A DNA stretch of 64,000 bases from Blepharisma japonicum (Eukaryota > Ciliophora > Heterotrichea > Heterotrichida > Blepharismidae), in the NCBI GenBank assembly GCA_949751835.1, contig CATKHK010000016.1, positions 62,001 to 126,000 on the forward strand, in the 5' to 3' direction. The translations under genes were made by a program, and so were the position numbers. How positions within the stretch are numbered: position 1 is the stretch's first letter; the number at the start of each line of letters is the position of its first letter. Shown one piece after another: positions 11,662-21,530 of the stretch. A model generated the notes under the pieces. It was not told where the DNA came from, searched no databases, and saw only the letters and a list, made by a program, of their open reading frames with translations.

Positions 11662-13293
11662 ATGGGAGTTTGTTGTCCAAGTGAGCATCAATTTCGATTA
11701 CCTATTAATGCCCCTAAGATTATCAAATCTGATATTATGGATGGAGACTTCATCATATTTGAAAGTAATTTCTAATCAGATATAAGAAGCCACTACGCTT
11801 TTGTAAAAGTTATTGGCCATGGAAAATTCGGAACTGTAAGAGAAGCAGTCAAGCTAAATACAGTCAAGCAAAATTCTTTGACCCACAAAAGTTCATTGCT
11901 ATCGTCAAGGCAAATACCTGATGGCAAGAAATTTGCTGTAAAATCAATCACAAAAAAAAAGCTAGGCAAGGAAATTTTAATGCTAAGAAGAGAATTGGAG
12001 ATCCTTAGACAAGTCGACCATCCAAATATTATACAAGTCCATGAAATTTATGAAGACCAAATGTACCTTCATATTGTGATGGAATTATGCACAGGCGGAG
12101 ATTTATTTGAGTATATTATAAAGCAAGATTATATATCTGAAGAAGAGGCGAGGATTATTATGAGAAAGTTACTATCTGCAGTAAATTATTTGCATAGTTT
12201 GAATATTTGTCATCGGGATTTAAAACCAGAAAACTTTTTGTTCTCTTCACAAGATGAAGACGCTGAGCTAAAAATTTTGGATTTTGGAGTTAGCTTGTAT
12301 GCGCAGCCAGGAGACCAAATGAAAACTGTTGTAGGCACTCTTAGCTATTTAGCCCCAGAAGTATTATCAGGGAATTATGGCAGAGAATGCGACATCTGGT
12401 CCCTTGGTGTAATTATGTATCAGCTTTTAACCGGTCGAAATCCTTTTGCAAGTGAATCCAGAGATTTCACTCTGAAAAAGGTCATGAAAGGTGAGGTTAA
12501 CTTGAATAATGAAGAATGGCTTTATGTCTCCCCTCAATCCAAGCATTTAGTATCAGGGATGCTTCAAAAAAATCCAATATTAAGAATTGACGCTTCAACA
12601 GCCTTGCAGCATGAGTGATTTCATATGGAATGTGACTCAACCCAAAGTAATATTGTCTCAAGAGATGTCTTATTAAGAATCAAAAAGCAGCAAAAAGAAA
12701 GCAAGCTATGGGTCGAAGGAATGAAATCGATCCTCAGATATCTGTCAGCTGACAAAATAAGAGAGCTAAAAAACACTTTTGTGACCTTAGATGCAGCTGG
12801 AACTGGATATATCACCTATGCTAAGTTAAGTGAGGTTATGAATAAGTGTGGAATGGAGATGGGAAACGAAGAAATCGCAAAGATTTTCCAAAAATATGGC
12901 ACAGAGCCAGGGAAAATTAATTATACAAGCTTCTTAATCGCTACACTTGACAGAAAATATTTAATGAATGAAGAACTTATGTGGGATGCGTATCGAGATT
13001 TTGACCCAGAAAACAAAGGAATTCTTAACTTAGACGCCTTTAAACAAGCTTTAACAAAGTTTGGCTGCGAATTTTCAGAGCAAGAATTTTCAGCTTTATT
13101 AACAGAAATCAGATTTGACCCTGCCAAGGGATTTACATTTGAGGATTTCAAAATGATAATGCAGAGTAAATTTTATATAGATTTCGAAGAAGATAACCTA
13201 GCGCCAAGAGCAGAAGATGGAACCCCTATAAGAAGACTAAGCCATAGAGGGTCTTCAATTGAGTCTTTTACTTCAAGGGTGTCTATAAATTAA
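11662..13293 (+). CDS. Calcium-dependent protein kinase-like, with degenerate EF-hands
   Basis: Ser/Thr kinase of the CDPK group, 538 residues, two exons; the 15-nt intron at 11765-11779 (GTAATTTCTAATCAG) is in phase 1. The N-terminus MGVCCPSE is a likely myristoylation and palmitoylation signal. The kinase has the loop IGHGKFGTVRE, VAIK-type Lys in FAVKSI, HRDLKPENF, LDFGVS and LAPEVL, all intact. A TGA at 12616-12618 is Trp. A junction helix and four EF-hand-shaped segments follow (for example FVTLDAAGTGYITYAKL and DPENKGILNLDAF), but none has the acidic residues needed at loop positions 1, 3, 5 and 12 together. Calcium control may therefore be lost or altered. Confidence 0.88.
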
Positions 13294-13332
13294 AGACAGA
13301 AAAGCGTTATTTTACCCTAATTATAAATATTA

Positions 13333-13815
13333 TTAGTTATTATCATTATTTTTCTGCCTTTTGTGGGGATGATCAAAAATACAGTTAGGTCTTGAGCAGC
13401 TTTCTCCAAATTTACATGCGATCTAGAATATAAGGAATACTGTTGGATGGATGAATAAACACTGAGCTCCGAATTTGCATTTTGGCCATCTTGGACACTA
13501 TATAGAGGCTACTCGTTCATGGGGATGAAAGTATGAGCATTCTTCGTCATGGCAGTTAGGCCAGAACTTGCATTTTTTCTTCTTTTCAACAGAAAAACTT
13601 ATCTTTCTCAGTCAGTCGACAAACTCTTCAGTTTGATCTTCAAAAAATTCCCTCAATATAACAAGGAGCTGTTCTTTGGTCTTCTTACATTTTGTAGAGA
13701 TCAACATAATATAGTCAAGCAAATCTTCATTTGCTATAGCTTCACCATACTCTTCTAGCTTTTCACTAATTTTGTCTCTCAATTTCTTTGAGTTCCCTGA
13801 TGGTCTTGATTCCAT
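13333..13815 (-). CDS. ZC3H14: Compact ZC3H14/Nab2-type CCCH zinc-finger protein
   Basis: Nuclear poly(A)-binding protein family, which limits poly(A) tails and supports mRNA export. Only 149 residues. Residues about 8-70 match the PWI-like Nab2 N-terminal fold (LRDKISEKLEEYGEAIANED, then DYIMLIS, then FVDWLRKI, where W is a TGA). Three tandem Cys-Cys-Cys-His fingers follow: CKFWPNCHDEECSYFH, CPRWPKCKFGAQCLFIH and CKFGESCSRPNCIFDH, with the Nab2 spacing C-x5-C-x4/5-C-x3-H. Two introns are required: 15 nt at 13498-13512 (GTAGCCTCTATATAG) and 18 nt at 13423-13440 (GTATTCCTTATATTCTAG), both phase 0. Human ZC3H14 has five fingers and a long middle region, so this is a minimal version. Its start codon lies 14 nt from that of COQ9 on the other strand. 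Confidence 0.82.
13423..13440 (-). other. 18-nt intron in the ZC3H14/Nab2 gene
   Basis: GTATTCCTTATATTCTAG interrupts the frame between the second and third CCCH finger. Without its removal a TAG stops the protein before the third finger. The A at position 10 is kept, as in the 15-nt introns; the extra three bases lie between it and the acceptor. Confidence 0.7.
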
Positions 13816-13829
13816 TTTTTATAAACACA

Positions 13830-14471
13830 ATGCAAGCACGTGAATTACTCATTAACTCTGCTAAAAATTTAGCAAAGACTTTGGGATGAACCGATGCTAT
13901 GCTTGTTCAAGCTGCCAAGGATAATGGTCTGTCACCAGTAATTTTCATATAGGCAACTTCAAGAGCTCTTTTTCCTAATGGTCCAATAGAGATTGCTGAG
14001 ATTTTAATGAAGGAATGGGAAGACAAGCTATCCACTGACGTTACTTTGCAACAACTTGAAGGTAAAGAACTGTCCGATCAATATTTTGTTATGCTAAAAA
14101 CAAGGCTGTCATATGAAATCCCATATATGCCGCATTGGGGATCTGCTATGAAATTAGGGATATATCCAAGAAATGTGACGAGTATCAGTGATAGATTGTA
14201 CTCAACCATGAACCTTATGTGTGATATTGTGGGAGACCATTCAACTGGGATTGATTGGTATGCAAAAAGAGTTGGGCTCGGACAAGTATTTACAGCTACT
14301 GAACTTTCTATGGTTTATGATTCTAGCAAGGAGTTCGAGCAGACTTGGGAGTTCTTGCAGACACAGCTGTATTCAACAAATTTTGAAGGAGTCACAGGAC
14401 TTGGAAGCTTATATATGGGATATGGATTTAGCCTGCTAAATACCATACTGCCAGGTAGAAGGAGATATTAG
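13830..14471 (+). CDS. COQ9: Ubiquinone biosynthesis protein COQ9
   Basis: Lipid-binding helper of the coenzyme Q synthome in mitochondria; it presents intermediates to COQ7. 208 residues from two exons with a 15-nt phase-0 intron at 13938-13952 (GTAATTTTCATATAG). The N-terminal TetR-like region has LGWTDAMLVQAAKDNGLSP with Trp encoded by TGA. The C-terminal COQ9 signature is strong: MNLMCDIVGDHSTGIDWYAK, then ATELSMVYDSS and FEQTWEFL, aligned with human GDQSTDFNWYTRR and TTELVMMQDSS. The start is the first ATG. No clear targeting peptide is visible, since the protein begins almost at the fold. Divergent from the ZC3H14-like gene. Confidence 0.9.
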
Positions 14472-14515
14472 AAAAGTATATAATTCTAACCAGTTTATTG
14501 AATAAAGTTTATTTA

Positions 14516-14878
14516 CTATCTTTTTCCTTCACTTCTCAAAATATTTTGTACCTCATCAAATGCCTTTTTCTTTCTATCAAAAGCATTGAGATTCTTATCA
14601 TAATGCATTGAGTTTGGATCACAATATGGGTCGAAAAACAAGGTTCTTAGGGAGACATATGTAATTGCTATTGCCCAGCCCAATAAAATATCTTTGCCGA
14701 AAGATTTCGCATTTCACTTCATGAAGGGTTTCTGATTTTGTGTGTTGTAATATGAAAAAATAAGAATAAAAGGCATTGAGAAAAGCATAGCAAAAGAAAA
14801 GCCTCCACAAATCATATGTCTGCATTGTGGTAAAACCAATGATCTGACAATTGGGATATCACTCTTGTTGTCTGACAT
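14516..14878 (-). CDS. Small two-TM protein, family unknown
   Basis: 120 residues, open only when TGA at about 14715 is read as Trp. It starts MSDNKSDIPIVRSLVLPQCR. A first hydrophobic segment follows at about residues 22-45 (MICGGFSFAMLFSMPFILIF), then a second at about 68-86 (ILLGWAIAITYVSLRTLFF). The C-terminal 35 residues are polar and helical (FDRKKKAFDEVQNILRSEGK). The size and layout would suit a small subunit of a mitochondrial inner-membrane complex, but I do not recognise it. The stop is TAG; the gene converges with COQ9 at a distance of 44 nt. Confidence 0.65.
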
Positions 14879-15160
14879 TGAAATAATATTTTAACTCAAA
14901 TATATATCTACTATTATTGTGAAAATTTCCTTCCTGAATTTTTTATGTTCTACCGCCATAGTTCATATCCAATTTAAATATTAATATCTTTTAATAGTTT
15001 ACAATATAATAATTATTTTGAATTTCCAAGCTCACTCAGAGTATTTTTGTGTTGAAATCATCAGCTTTTGAACTTTACTCCACTATTTTTTCTCTAGATT
15101 TTTCGCTCTAATTCAAATTCCTTATTAATCTTGCCAAAACCTAATAAAGCAATCCATAAA

Positions 15161-16684
15161 ATGGATGGGACTAAAACAGGAAAATACATACCACCACACA
15201 AACGCGCACAGCTCGCCAATGCATCAGCTTCAGAGCCTCCAGTAGTATCAAAATTTGAAAAATTCCTACAAAACAGAAACGATTCCGCCTCCGTTAAAGC
15301 AGAAAGTAGCTGGGGTCGACGAGACAGACGAAATGGCTTTCTAGATAGCGAAGACCTTCAGCAAGCAGAGCTTCTATTCCAACAAGAAAAACATGAAGGT
15401 GTTGACTTTGAGTCTTACGAAGACATGCCAGTAGAAATAAGTGAATCTTCTTTTTCAATGACAAGCTTTTCTGACTGTGAAGCTCACCCAACACTCCTTG
15501 CAAATGTCCGAAAAATGGGATACGAAAACCCTACTCCTGTACAGAAATATGCAATTCCTTGCCTTTTTGCAAGAAGAGACCTTATGGTGTGTGCACAGAC
15601 AGGATCAGGGAAAACAGCTTCATATTTATTCCCAATGGTTGCAAAAATGCTTAATGATGGGCCACCAGCTCCTCATGGAGGGAGAGGATCTTATCCATTA
15701 GGACTCGTACTGGCGCCGACAAGAGAATTATCAATACAAATACATGAGGAAGCACTGAAATTTTGCTATAAGACAGGAATTAAGGTTGCTGTTGTATATG
15801 GAGGGGCAGATCCAAGGACACAGTCTAAAGAACTTGAAAGAGGGGTTGATATCATTGTAGCCACCCCAGGCAGGCTTATTGATTTCATCAATAGAGGAAA
15901 GGTGAATCTTTCGTTAACGAAATATCTGATTCTTGATGAGGCTGATAGGATGCTTGATATGGGTTTTGAGCCCCAAATTAGGACTATTTTAGAGTCTACC
16001 ACAAACCCAAGCAAAGAGACAATCATGTGTTCTGCCACTTTTCCTCAGCCAGCACAAGATCTAGCCGTACAGTTCATGAAAAATTATATATTTTTGTCTA
16101 TTGGGAAGGCAGGGTCAACTACAGTAAATATCATACAAACTCTTTATAAAGTAGAAGAGCCTGATAAAAAGCTTTTTCTTCATGAAAAATTGCAAAATTT
16201 GGAAGGGCTGGTACTAATTTTCGTAGAAATGAAGAGGACTGCTGATAATTTAGAAGACTATCTTATAGGGAGAGGACATAGATGTGCATCAATTCATGGG
16301 GATAAAGATCAGCCTCAAAGAGAAAAAGTCCTTAGGGATTTTAAGTCAGGAAAAACCCCAATCTTAGTAGCAACTGATGTAGCAGCCAGAGGGCTTGACA
16401 TTCCAAATGTCACTAATGTGATAAACTTTGACACTCCAAATTCAATTGAAGACTATGTCCACAGGATTGGCAGAACAGGAAGAGTAGGAAAAGAAGGTCT
16501 AGCAATATCTTTTATCAGTGAAAAAAGCAAGCCAATAATAAAAGATCTCTACAGTTTACTATTAGAAACAAAGCAAGATCTCCCAGATTGGTTTGACGAA
16601 ATGTACCAAAAAACAGTGATCACCAATAGAAGATTTGATTATAGAGGTAACAGACCATATCGGAATAATTGGAATAGAAATTAG
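15161..16684 (+). CDS. DED1: DEAD-box RNA helicase, DDX3/Ded1 subfamily
   Basis: ATP-dependent RNA helicase of translation initiation. 507 residues in one exon without any TGA codon. The N-terminus GKYIPPHKR is the eIF4E-binding-like motif of DDX3/Ded1. The helicase core is complete: Q motif (NPTPVQKYAIP), motif I AQTGSGKT, Ia PTRELSIQI, Ib TPGRL, II DEAD, III SAT, IV VFVE-like region, V ATDVAARGLD and VI HRIGRTGR. The C-terminus is short, Arg/Asn-rich and ends YRNNWNRN. I start it at the ATG at 15161; the codons upstream in frame offer no ATG. Trp is TGG throughout. Confidence 0.95.
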   Translation: MDGTKTGKYIPPHKRAQLANASASEPPVVSKFEKFLQNRNDSASVKAESSWGRRDRRNGFLDSEDLQQAELLFQQEKHEGVDFESYEDMPVEISESSFSMTSFSDCEAHPTLLANVRKMGYENPTPVQKYAIPCLFARRDLMVCAQTGSGKTASYLFPMVAKMLNDGPPAPHGGRGSYPLGLVLAPTRELSIQIHEEALKFCYKTGIKVAVVYGGADPRTQSKELERGVDIIVATPGRLIDFINRGKVNLSLTKYLILDEADRMLDMGFEPQIRTILESTTNPSKETIMCSATFPQPAQDLAVQFMKNYIFLSIGKAGSTTVNIIQTLYKVEEPDKKLFLHEKLQNLEGLVLIFVEMKRTADNLEDYLIGRGHRCASIHGDKDQPQREKVLRDFKSGKTPILVATDVAARGLDIPNVTNVINFDTPNSIEDYVHRIGRTGRVGKEGLAISFISEKSKPIIKDLYSLLLETKQDLPDWFDEMYQKTVITNRRFDYRGNRPYRNNWNRN

Positions 16685-16754
16685 ATTAGGAACCACAACT
16701 TAATTAAAATTCTTTAATTTTGAAATAAGTGACATTAAATGCTAAACTATAAAT

Positions 16755-17630
16755 ATGGATTTGATTTCCCTTTTATGCTGCCAAAGCTGTGGAGGGCGGT
16801 TTAATACTGACATAATGATCCCTTTGTCATTAATCTGTGGGCACACGTGCTGTAAAGCATGTTTGTCTTCATCTGGCCACTTTACATGCCCCTCTGACTC
16901 TATTACAGAAACACGCGAAATCAGCCAAATTCCGGCTTCAGCTCTAGTTTTGCAGATCCTTCAAAATACAAAGCCAAGCTATACTTGTTTCACTCACAAC
17001 CGTCCTCTTGAGTTTTATTGTGCTCCCTGCCGCAAGCTTCTTTGTCCTAAATGCATTATGCAGCACAGTTTGCATGAATATATGGATATTGAGCAAGCTG
17101 ATGAGATAGTCAAAGATTTAAAAAATAATTTCGATTGCTACTATTCTACTACACTGGATAATTATTCTAAATTAACCAGAGAAATCGAAGACGTCAAAAA
17201 AGCTCAAGAATTAATAGCACAATCTTTAAAAGCGGCCCAAAAAGAATTAAAAGAAAAATATAATTGTAAAAAGGAAGAGCTAGAAAAGAAGAGGAAAATA
17301 GAGGAGCAAGAGCTGGAATATAAAATGCGACCATCAATAAGATATGTAGAAGAGCAAAAGCTAAAATTAAAAGAATTGCTACAAGCACATGAGCAAGAAA
17401 AGGAAAACGCGATAAAAACCAAAAGTGAAATTTCAAGGCATAATAGTAATTTAGCAGTCCTTTACCATTCAGATAAGTTTGAAAGAAAAGCTAGCCCACT
17501 TAAGGAGCTGAATTTTGAGTGAAATAGAATTCAAACCAAAATAAATGTTAATATAAAGGAAGAAGAGGAGATTCCTGAGCATGAGTTTTCTTATGAAGAG
17601 CAACGGTGGCAGCATTATTATAATAATTAA
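16755..17630 (+). CDS. RING finger / B-box / coiled-coil protein (TRIM-like, no C-terminal domain)
   Basis: Probable E3 ubiquitin ligase, 291 residues, one exon, with one TGA (17520-17522) read as Trp. The RING occupies about residues 9-60 (CCQSCGGRF, CGHTCCKACLS, CPSD). A B-box follows at about 76-115 (CFTHNRPLEFYCAPCRKLLC, then CIMQHSLHEY). Residues about 120-235 are a charged coiled coil rich in Lys and Glu. After it there is only a short acidic tail; the NHL, SPRY or kelch domain found on relatives is absent. The stop TAA at 17628-17630 lies 2 nt from the stop of the convergent gene, so the two 3' ends must overlap or be extremely short. Confidence 0.83.
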
Positions 17631-17632
17631 TT

Positions 17633-18391
17633 TTACCGCTTACTTTTTTTATTAATTAAAGAAATTTCTCTGCGGTCTTCATCAATTGAGCTTGCAAAGC
17701 TTGATGTGGTAGGAATAAGGTCTGAGGATCCAAATTTTGATTTAAACTTGTCTAAAAATGCTCCTAGAATAAATACTATGATTATCATCAGATAAGTTCC
17801 TAAAATTATGAGATAAGTATATGCATTCTTATAGTTTACTATATCATATACTTTCCTAACAGCTAAAGTATAAATCAAATGCAGTAATGTATATAAAAAG
17901 CCAATAATAACTATCAGATAAACATGTTTTCGGAAAAACCAAATTTGGTTATTAATCGAGTCAATTAAGAGAAATATAAATACTCCTCCATTTGCTAAAA
18001 CAGTAACTTGAATACTTTGTCCCCAGGTTTGGGTAGGATAAATAATTCCCCAAAATAAAAGAACAACCGTCCAATCAATACACCAACTCAGTTCATATAG
18101 AAAATGTGTGATCTTTCAGCAATTAGAGTATTTGTAGTTATATAAAGCCATAGAAAAGTATATTGAGGTTATTACACAGCCTCAGTCAGCTAAAATTACA
18201 AGAAAATCAAAGGTAGGGGTCTCTACAATTGACAATACAAAGGTCATAATGCAAAAAGCTGCTCCAAGAAACCTGAAGAAGAGTCAGCATTTGGGAGTAA
18301 AATATATCGTATATTTTATATAATTGTTTGCAGTGTAAGGCCAAAAATAGAGGTCAAGTCTCTGAACTAAACTTCTCTGTCTAATTTCCAT
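17633..18391 (-). CDS. Six-TM integral membrane protein, FAR-17a/AIG1-like
   Basis: 252 residues when three TGA codons are read as Trp. Six hydrophobic segments can be counted, at about residues 40-60, 70-92, 110-130, 140-158, 165-188 and 198-220, followed by a cytosolic basic tail ending REISLINKKSKR. The segment order and the motif DWGCVITSIYFSMALYNY resemble the FAR-17a/AIG1 and rolling-stone group of multi-pass proteins; some members hydrolyse branched fatty-acid esters through a Thr and His pair, which I could not fix here. The family call is tentative. The start is the first ATG in frame (18391). No intron seen. Confidence 0.6.
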
Positions 18392-18734
18392 ATTTTGCAC
18401 CAAAATTCATTTAATTTTACAAACAGTTTGCATTCAAATCAGGCAGTTTAGCTTATATTAATTGATAGAATGTAAATAGGAATATCTCTATTTATAGATT
18501 ATTATTGAAAAAAAATTCAAAAATTATTTTATTAGGTAATCAATTAATTAAAAAATAGATATTTTGCTTTAAGATATGCATATATATATATCTTACATGA
18601 AAAAATTCCATTATATATAAAAACATAAAAAATAATTGATAGTGCAAGCCCTATCAGAAACTATAGATAAATGTATCTAGTAACTTATTTGCCAATTTCA
18701 GTTAAATAATATTCTAATATCCTAATTTAAACTC
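18392..18734. other. AT-rich spacer
   Basis: About 340 bases between two genes on the minus strand. It includes an ATATATAT run at about 18588 and nothing that looks coding. Confidence 0.4.
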
Positions 18735-20459
18735 TTAAATGCACTCTTCAGCTATTACGCCATGATATCTTTCTAACCCCTGTTTTCTACCATCAAAAAC
18801 CCACTGAAAATTTGTTTTTTCCAAAATTTCATCAAATTTCCCTCCATACATCAAAGCATACGACAAATCCACTTGATCTACTAAAAATTTCAAATTGACC
18901 TTCTCTTTATCATCACTCGTATCAGCAATCGAAGGTGACAAATTCAGCTCCAAATACCACAAATTCATATCCTCATCCAACAGAAAATCCAGCCCACAGA
19001 CTTCCCAAGCATGAGGATGCCTTACAAATTTATGCAAATTCATCCTAACCACATGAAACATGACTTTTTTAATATGAGTCCTTACATAAGAGTCCATCCA
19101 GCCAGGTTGTACATGTCCTTCAGATATCATAAATTCTTCAAATCTTTGGTAGCTCCATCCTTGGTCTTCCATCATAGATTGGTATTGTTCACGGGTCATA
19201 TTTTTTGACTTTAAAAAGTCTTCTGAAATATGAGTATTTGTTAAATATGCTTCTGGGTCTGTAGTATCAGCGTCATATCTTACTGGAGAAATACGCAAAA
19301 AGCCGTCATGATAAAGAATAATTAAAGGATCTAGGCTTGCAATGAACATATAAGCTCGGAAATCAAATTTCTTTCCTTTAAGCAAAAAAGGATTTTTGAT
19401 GTATTTTTGGGCAAGATAAGATTCTTTGTCAGGGCAGCCTTGGGTCGTGTATTTGTTTATCATTTTTTTTGATCCATTACTGTCAATCACAGTAAGCCCT
19501 TTGCCATTGTGGGAATATCTGGACTTTTTGTGAATCCATTTTATTTCTTTTGGGTTTTCGTCTTTTTTCAAGCTCAACAAAAACTCATCACATTGATCTT
19601 TATCATTTAAAACAAGTGTGTATGGCATTATTTCCCATGGATTAAAGCACTCTTCTCTGCCTTTATATAAATTTCCATATTCTCTGAAGGTCAGAGCTGC
19701 AGTGTCTTTAAAATTCATATTAATATTTCCAGGTATATGGTTATACATTTGTTGAGGACAGAAAAACTGGCTTCCTATCTTCATTTGTTTATGCCATAAT
19801 GGGTCTACAAGTAAAAACAAGTCAATATCAGCCCTAAAATTATCTTTTTTTTCAACTTCTCTTACATGGCTATAATGCTCCAAATGAACACAAGTAGTAA
19901 TATTTTTCATTACTTTCTTCACAAATGAGTTCGACCAGAAGTCAGAAAAAGTGACTCTTGAGGATTTAATAGGGACACCTCTTTCATCTAAAAAGGGCTT
20001 ATTTTTTTTACGAAACTCTTCAACTGTGTTGCAGTAGCTTGAATTTTTGTTGAAATTTTCGAAAGTTCCTGTGAAGGTTCCTGATGCTAAATAATCGTCC
20101 CATGGAATAGATAGTTCCCAAGGATATACAGGTGCATCTTCATACAAAGCTGCTAATGATGTTTTAGCTGGCTGATCGATTTCTTCATCTTCGACTCTAT
20201 CTTCGATTTTAGAAGGGTTTCGAAATGAATTTATAGGAGGGGTTTGCTTTGGAGTTGATGAAGATTCGGATTGGGGAGGGTTATAAGACATAGGAGGGCG
20301 ATATAGAGATGTAGTTGAAGGAATGGCGACTGGGTCTGAGGAATAGCTATACATAAGGAATATAAAAATTGCTGAAACTGAGATAGCTGCGATTAGTGCT
20401 CTTTGAACTGATTTTTTTGTTTTAAATCAGCTGCTTGTATATACCTGATTTATAAACAT
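18735..20459 (-). CDS. Tubulin-tyrosine-ligase-like (TTLL) enzyme with possible N-terminal TM anchor
   Basis: ATP-grasp ligase that adds amino acids, usually Glu or Gly, to tubulin tails or other proteins. The clear enzyme part starts near residue 100 and includes KYIKNPFLLKGKKFDFRAYM, ILYHDGFLRISPVRYD and the metal site YLELNLSPSI. Start choice matters. The ATG at 20354 gives 539 residues. The ATG at 20459, in the same open frame with a TGA read as Trp, gives 574 and adds a hydrophobic stretch (ALIAAISVSAIFIFLMYS) that would act as a signal anchor. A stop lies just upstream of 20459. I give the longer model, but an anchored TTLL would be unusual. Region 20460-20737 holds nothing else visible. 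Confidence 0.8.
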
Positions 20460-20737
20460 ATATATCCATATTTAATCAGGGTGTAAATTAAAAGTTATTA
20501 TACAAATAATATTCAGTGCATTAATAAAGATATAATAAAACCTAAACTTTAAAAATTTTAGGCCTTATTATAGAAATTTGAAAATATTTATTATGAATCT
20601 GAAGGTGATAGTAAAATTATTTTGAAATAATAAATGCCCTAATCTTAATTGCAAAAAATCATATATAAAAAGCTAATATTATTGGTCACACTTAAAACAT
20701 TCAAATTTTAGCTTCCATTTATATACCATATACACCT

Positions 20738-21376
20738 ATGAAGAAGGATCTAAACTATTTAAGCTTGAACGATTTAATGAAATGAAAAAATGACCAAGAA
20801 CACCACCACAAACAAATATCACTTATAAAATCCTCCCACTCAAATATAGGAGGAGAAAAGCCACAGTATTTCCCTTACTATGAGCATTTTAAAACAAATA
20901 GGCTGCTAGGAGAAAAAGGTAATTTTCATTAAGAATTTGAGGAGCGTGTACAACAAGAAAATGCAAAAATTCTTAAAAAATTGAAATTCATTATCAACTC
21001 GCCTCCAAGGCTCAGAATTACTGAGCCTAGCAGTCCAACAAATGTTGGAAATACTGGTATGAGAATTGAAAGGGAAAATCGAATAAAAACTGATAATTTT
21101 TCATTTGCTCAAAGGTTATCAAATACGCACAGTGTGCTTTGTTTTGAACAATATGAAAAAGATTATAAAAATCACCTTAAATATAGTGAATTAAGGAGAA
21201 GAGTCAAACTACCAAAACTCCCTGAAATTTCTCGGAATAGTAAGTCTACAACAAAAGCAAAAAGCTCACCAAAAGCAGAAGCTGCTCCATCAAACATAAA
21301 AGTAGTTGAGCATATTGACCAAGATTCTTCTGGAAACGGATTCTTTTTGACAAGCACTGACCCAGAAGCCCTATAA
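20738..21376 (+). CDS. CFAP97/hemingway-like small basic protein
   Basis: 207 residues from two exons. A 15-nt intron at 20919-20933 (GTAATTTTCATTAAG) is in phase 1 and is the only one here that ends TTAAG. The segment PYYEHFKTNRLLGEKEFEER followed by VQQENAKILKKLKFIINSP has the look of the KIAA1430/CFAP97 domain, where an ERxxxIxxEN helix is followed by LLxxL. That family is linked to axonemes. The rest is Lys-rich and low in complexity, with KAKSSPKAEAAPS. A TGA near 20783 is Trp. The similarity is short, so the name is a suggestion. Confidence 0.55.
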
Positions 21377-21530
21377 CTGTTATTCCAAAAATAGCCTAAT
21401 TAATCTATCCCTAAGCTCATAATGAAATTAAAACTTTATATGCTTCTATGGCGTTTTTCAAATAGCAACACCACTAATTAATTCAATTTCCTTAATATTT
21501 GCAGCACTAGCTTCATAACTGATAATAAAA

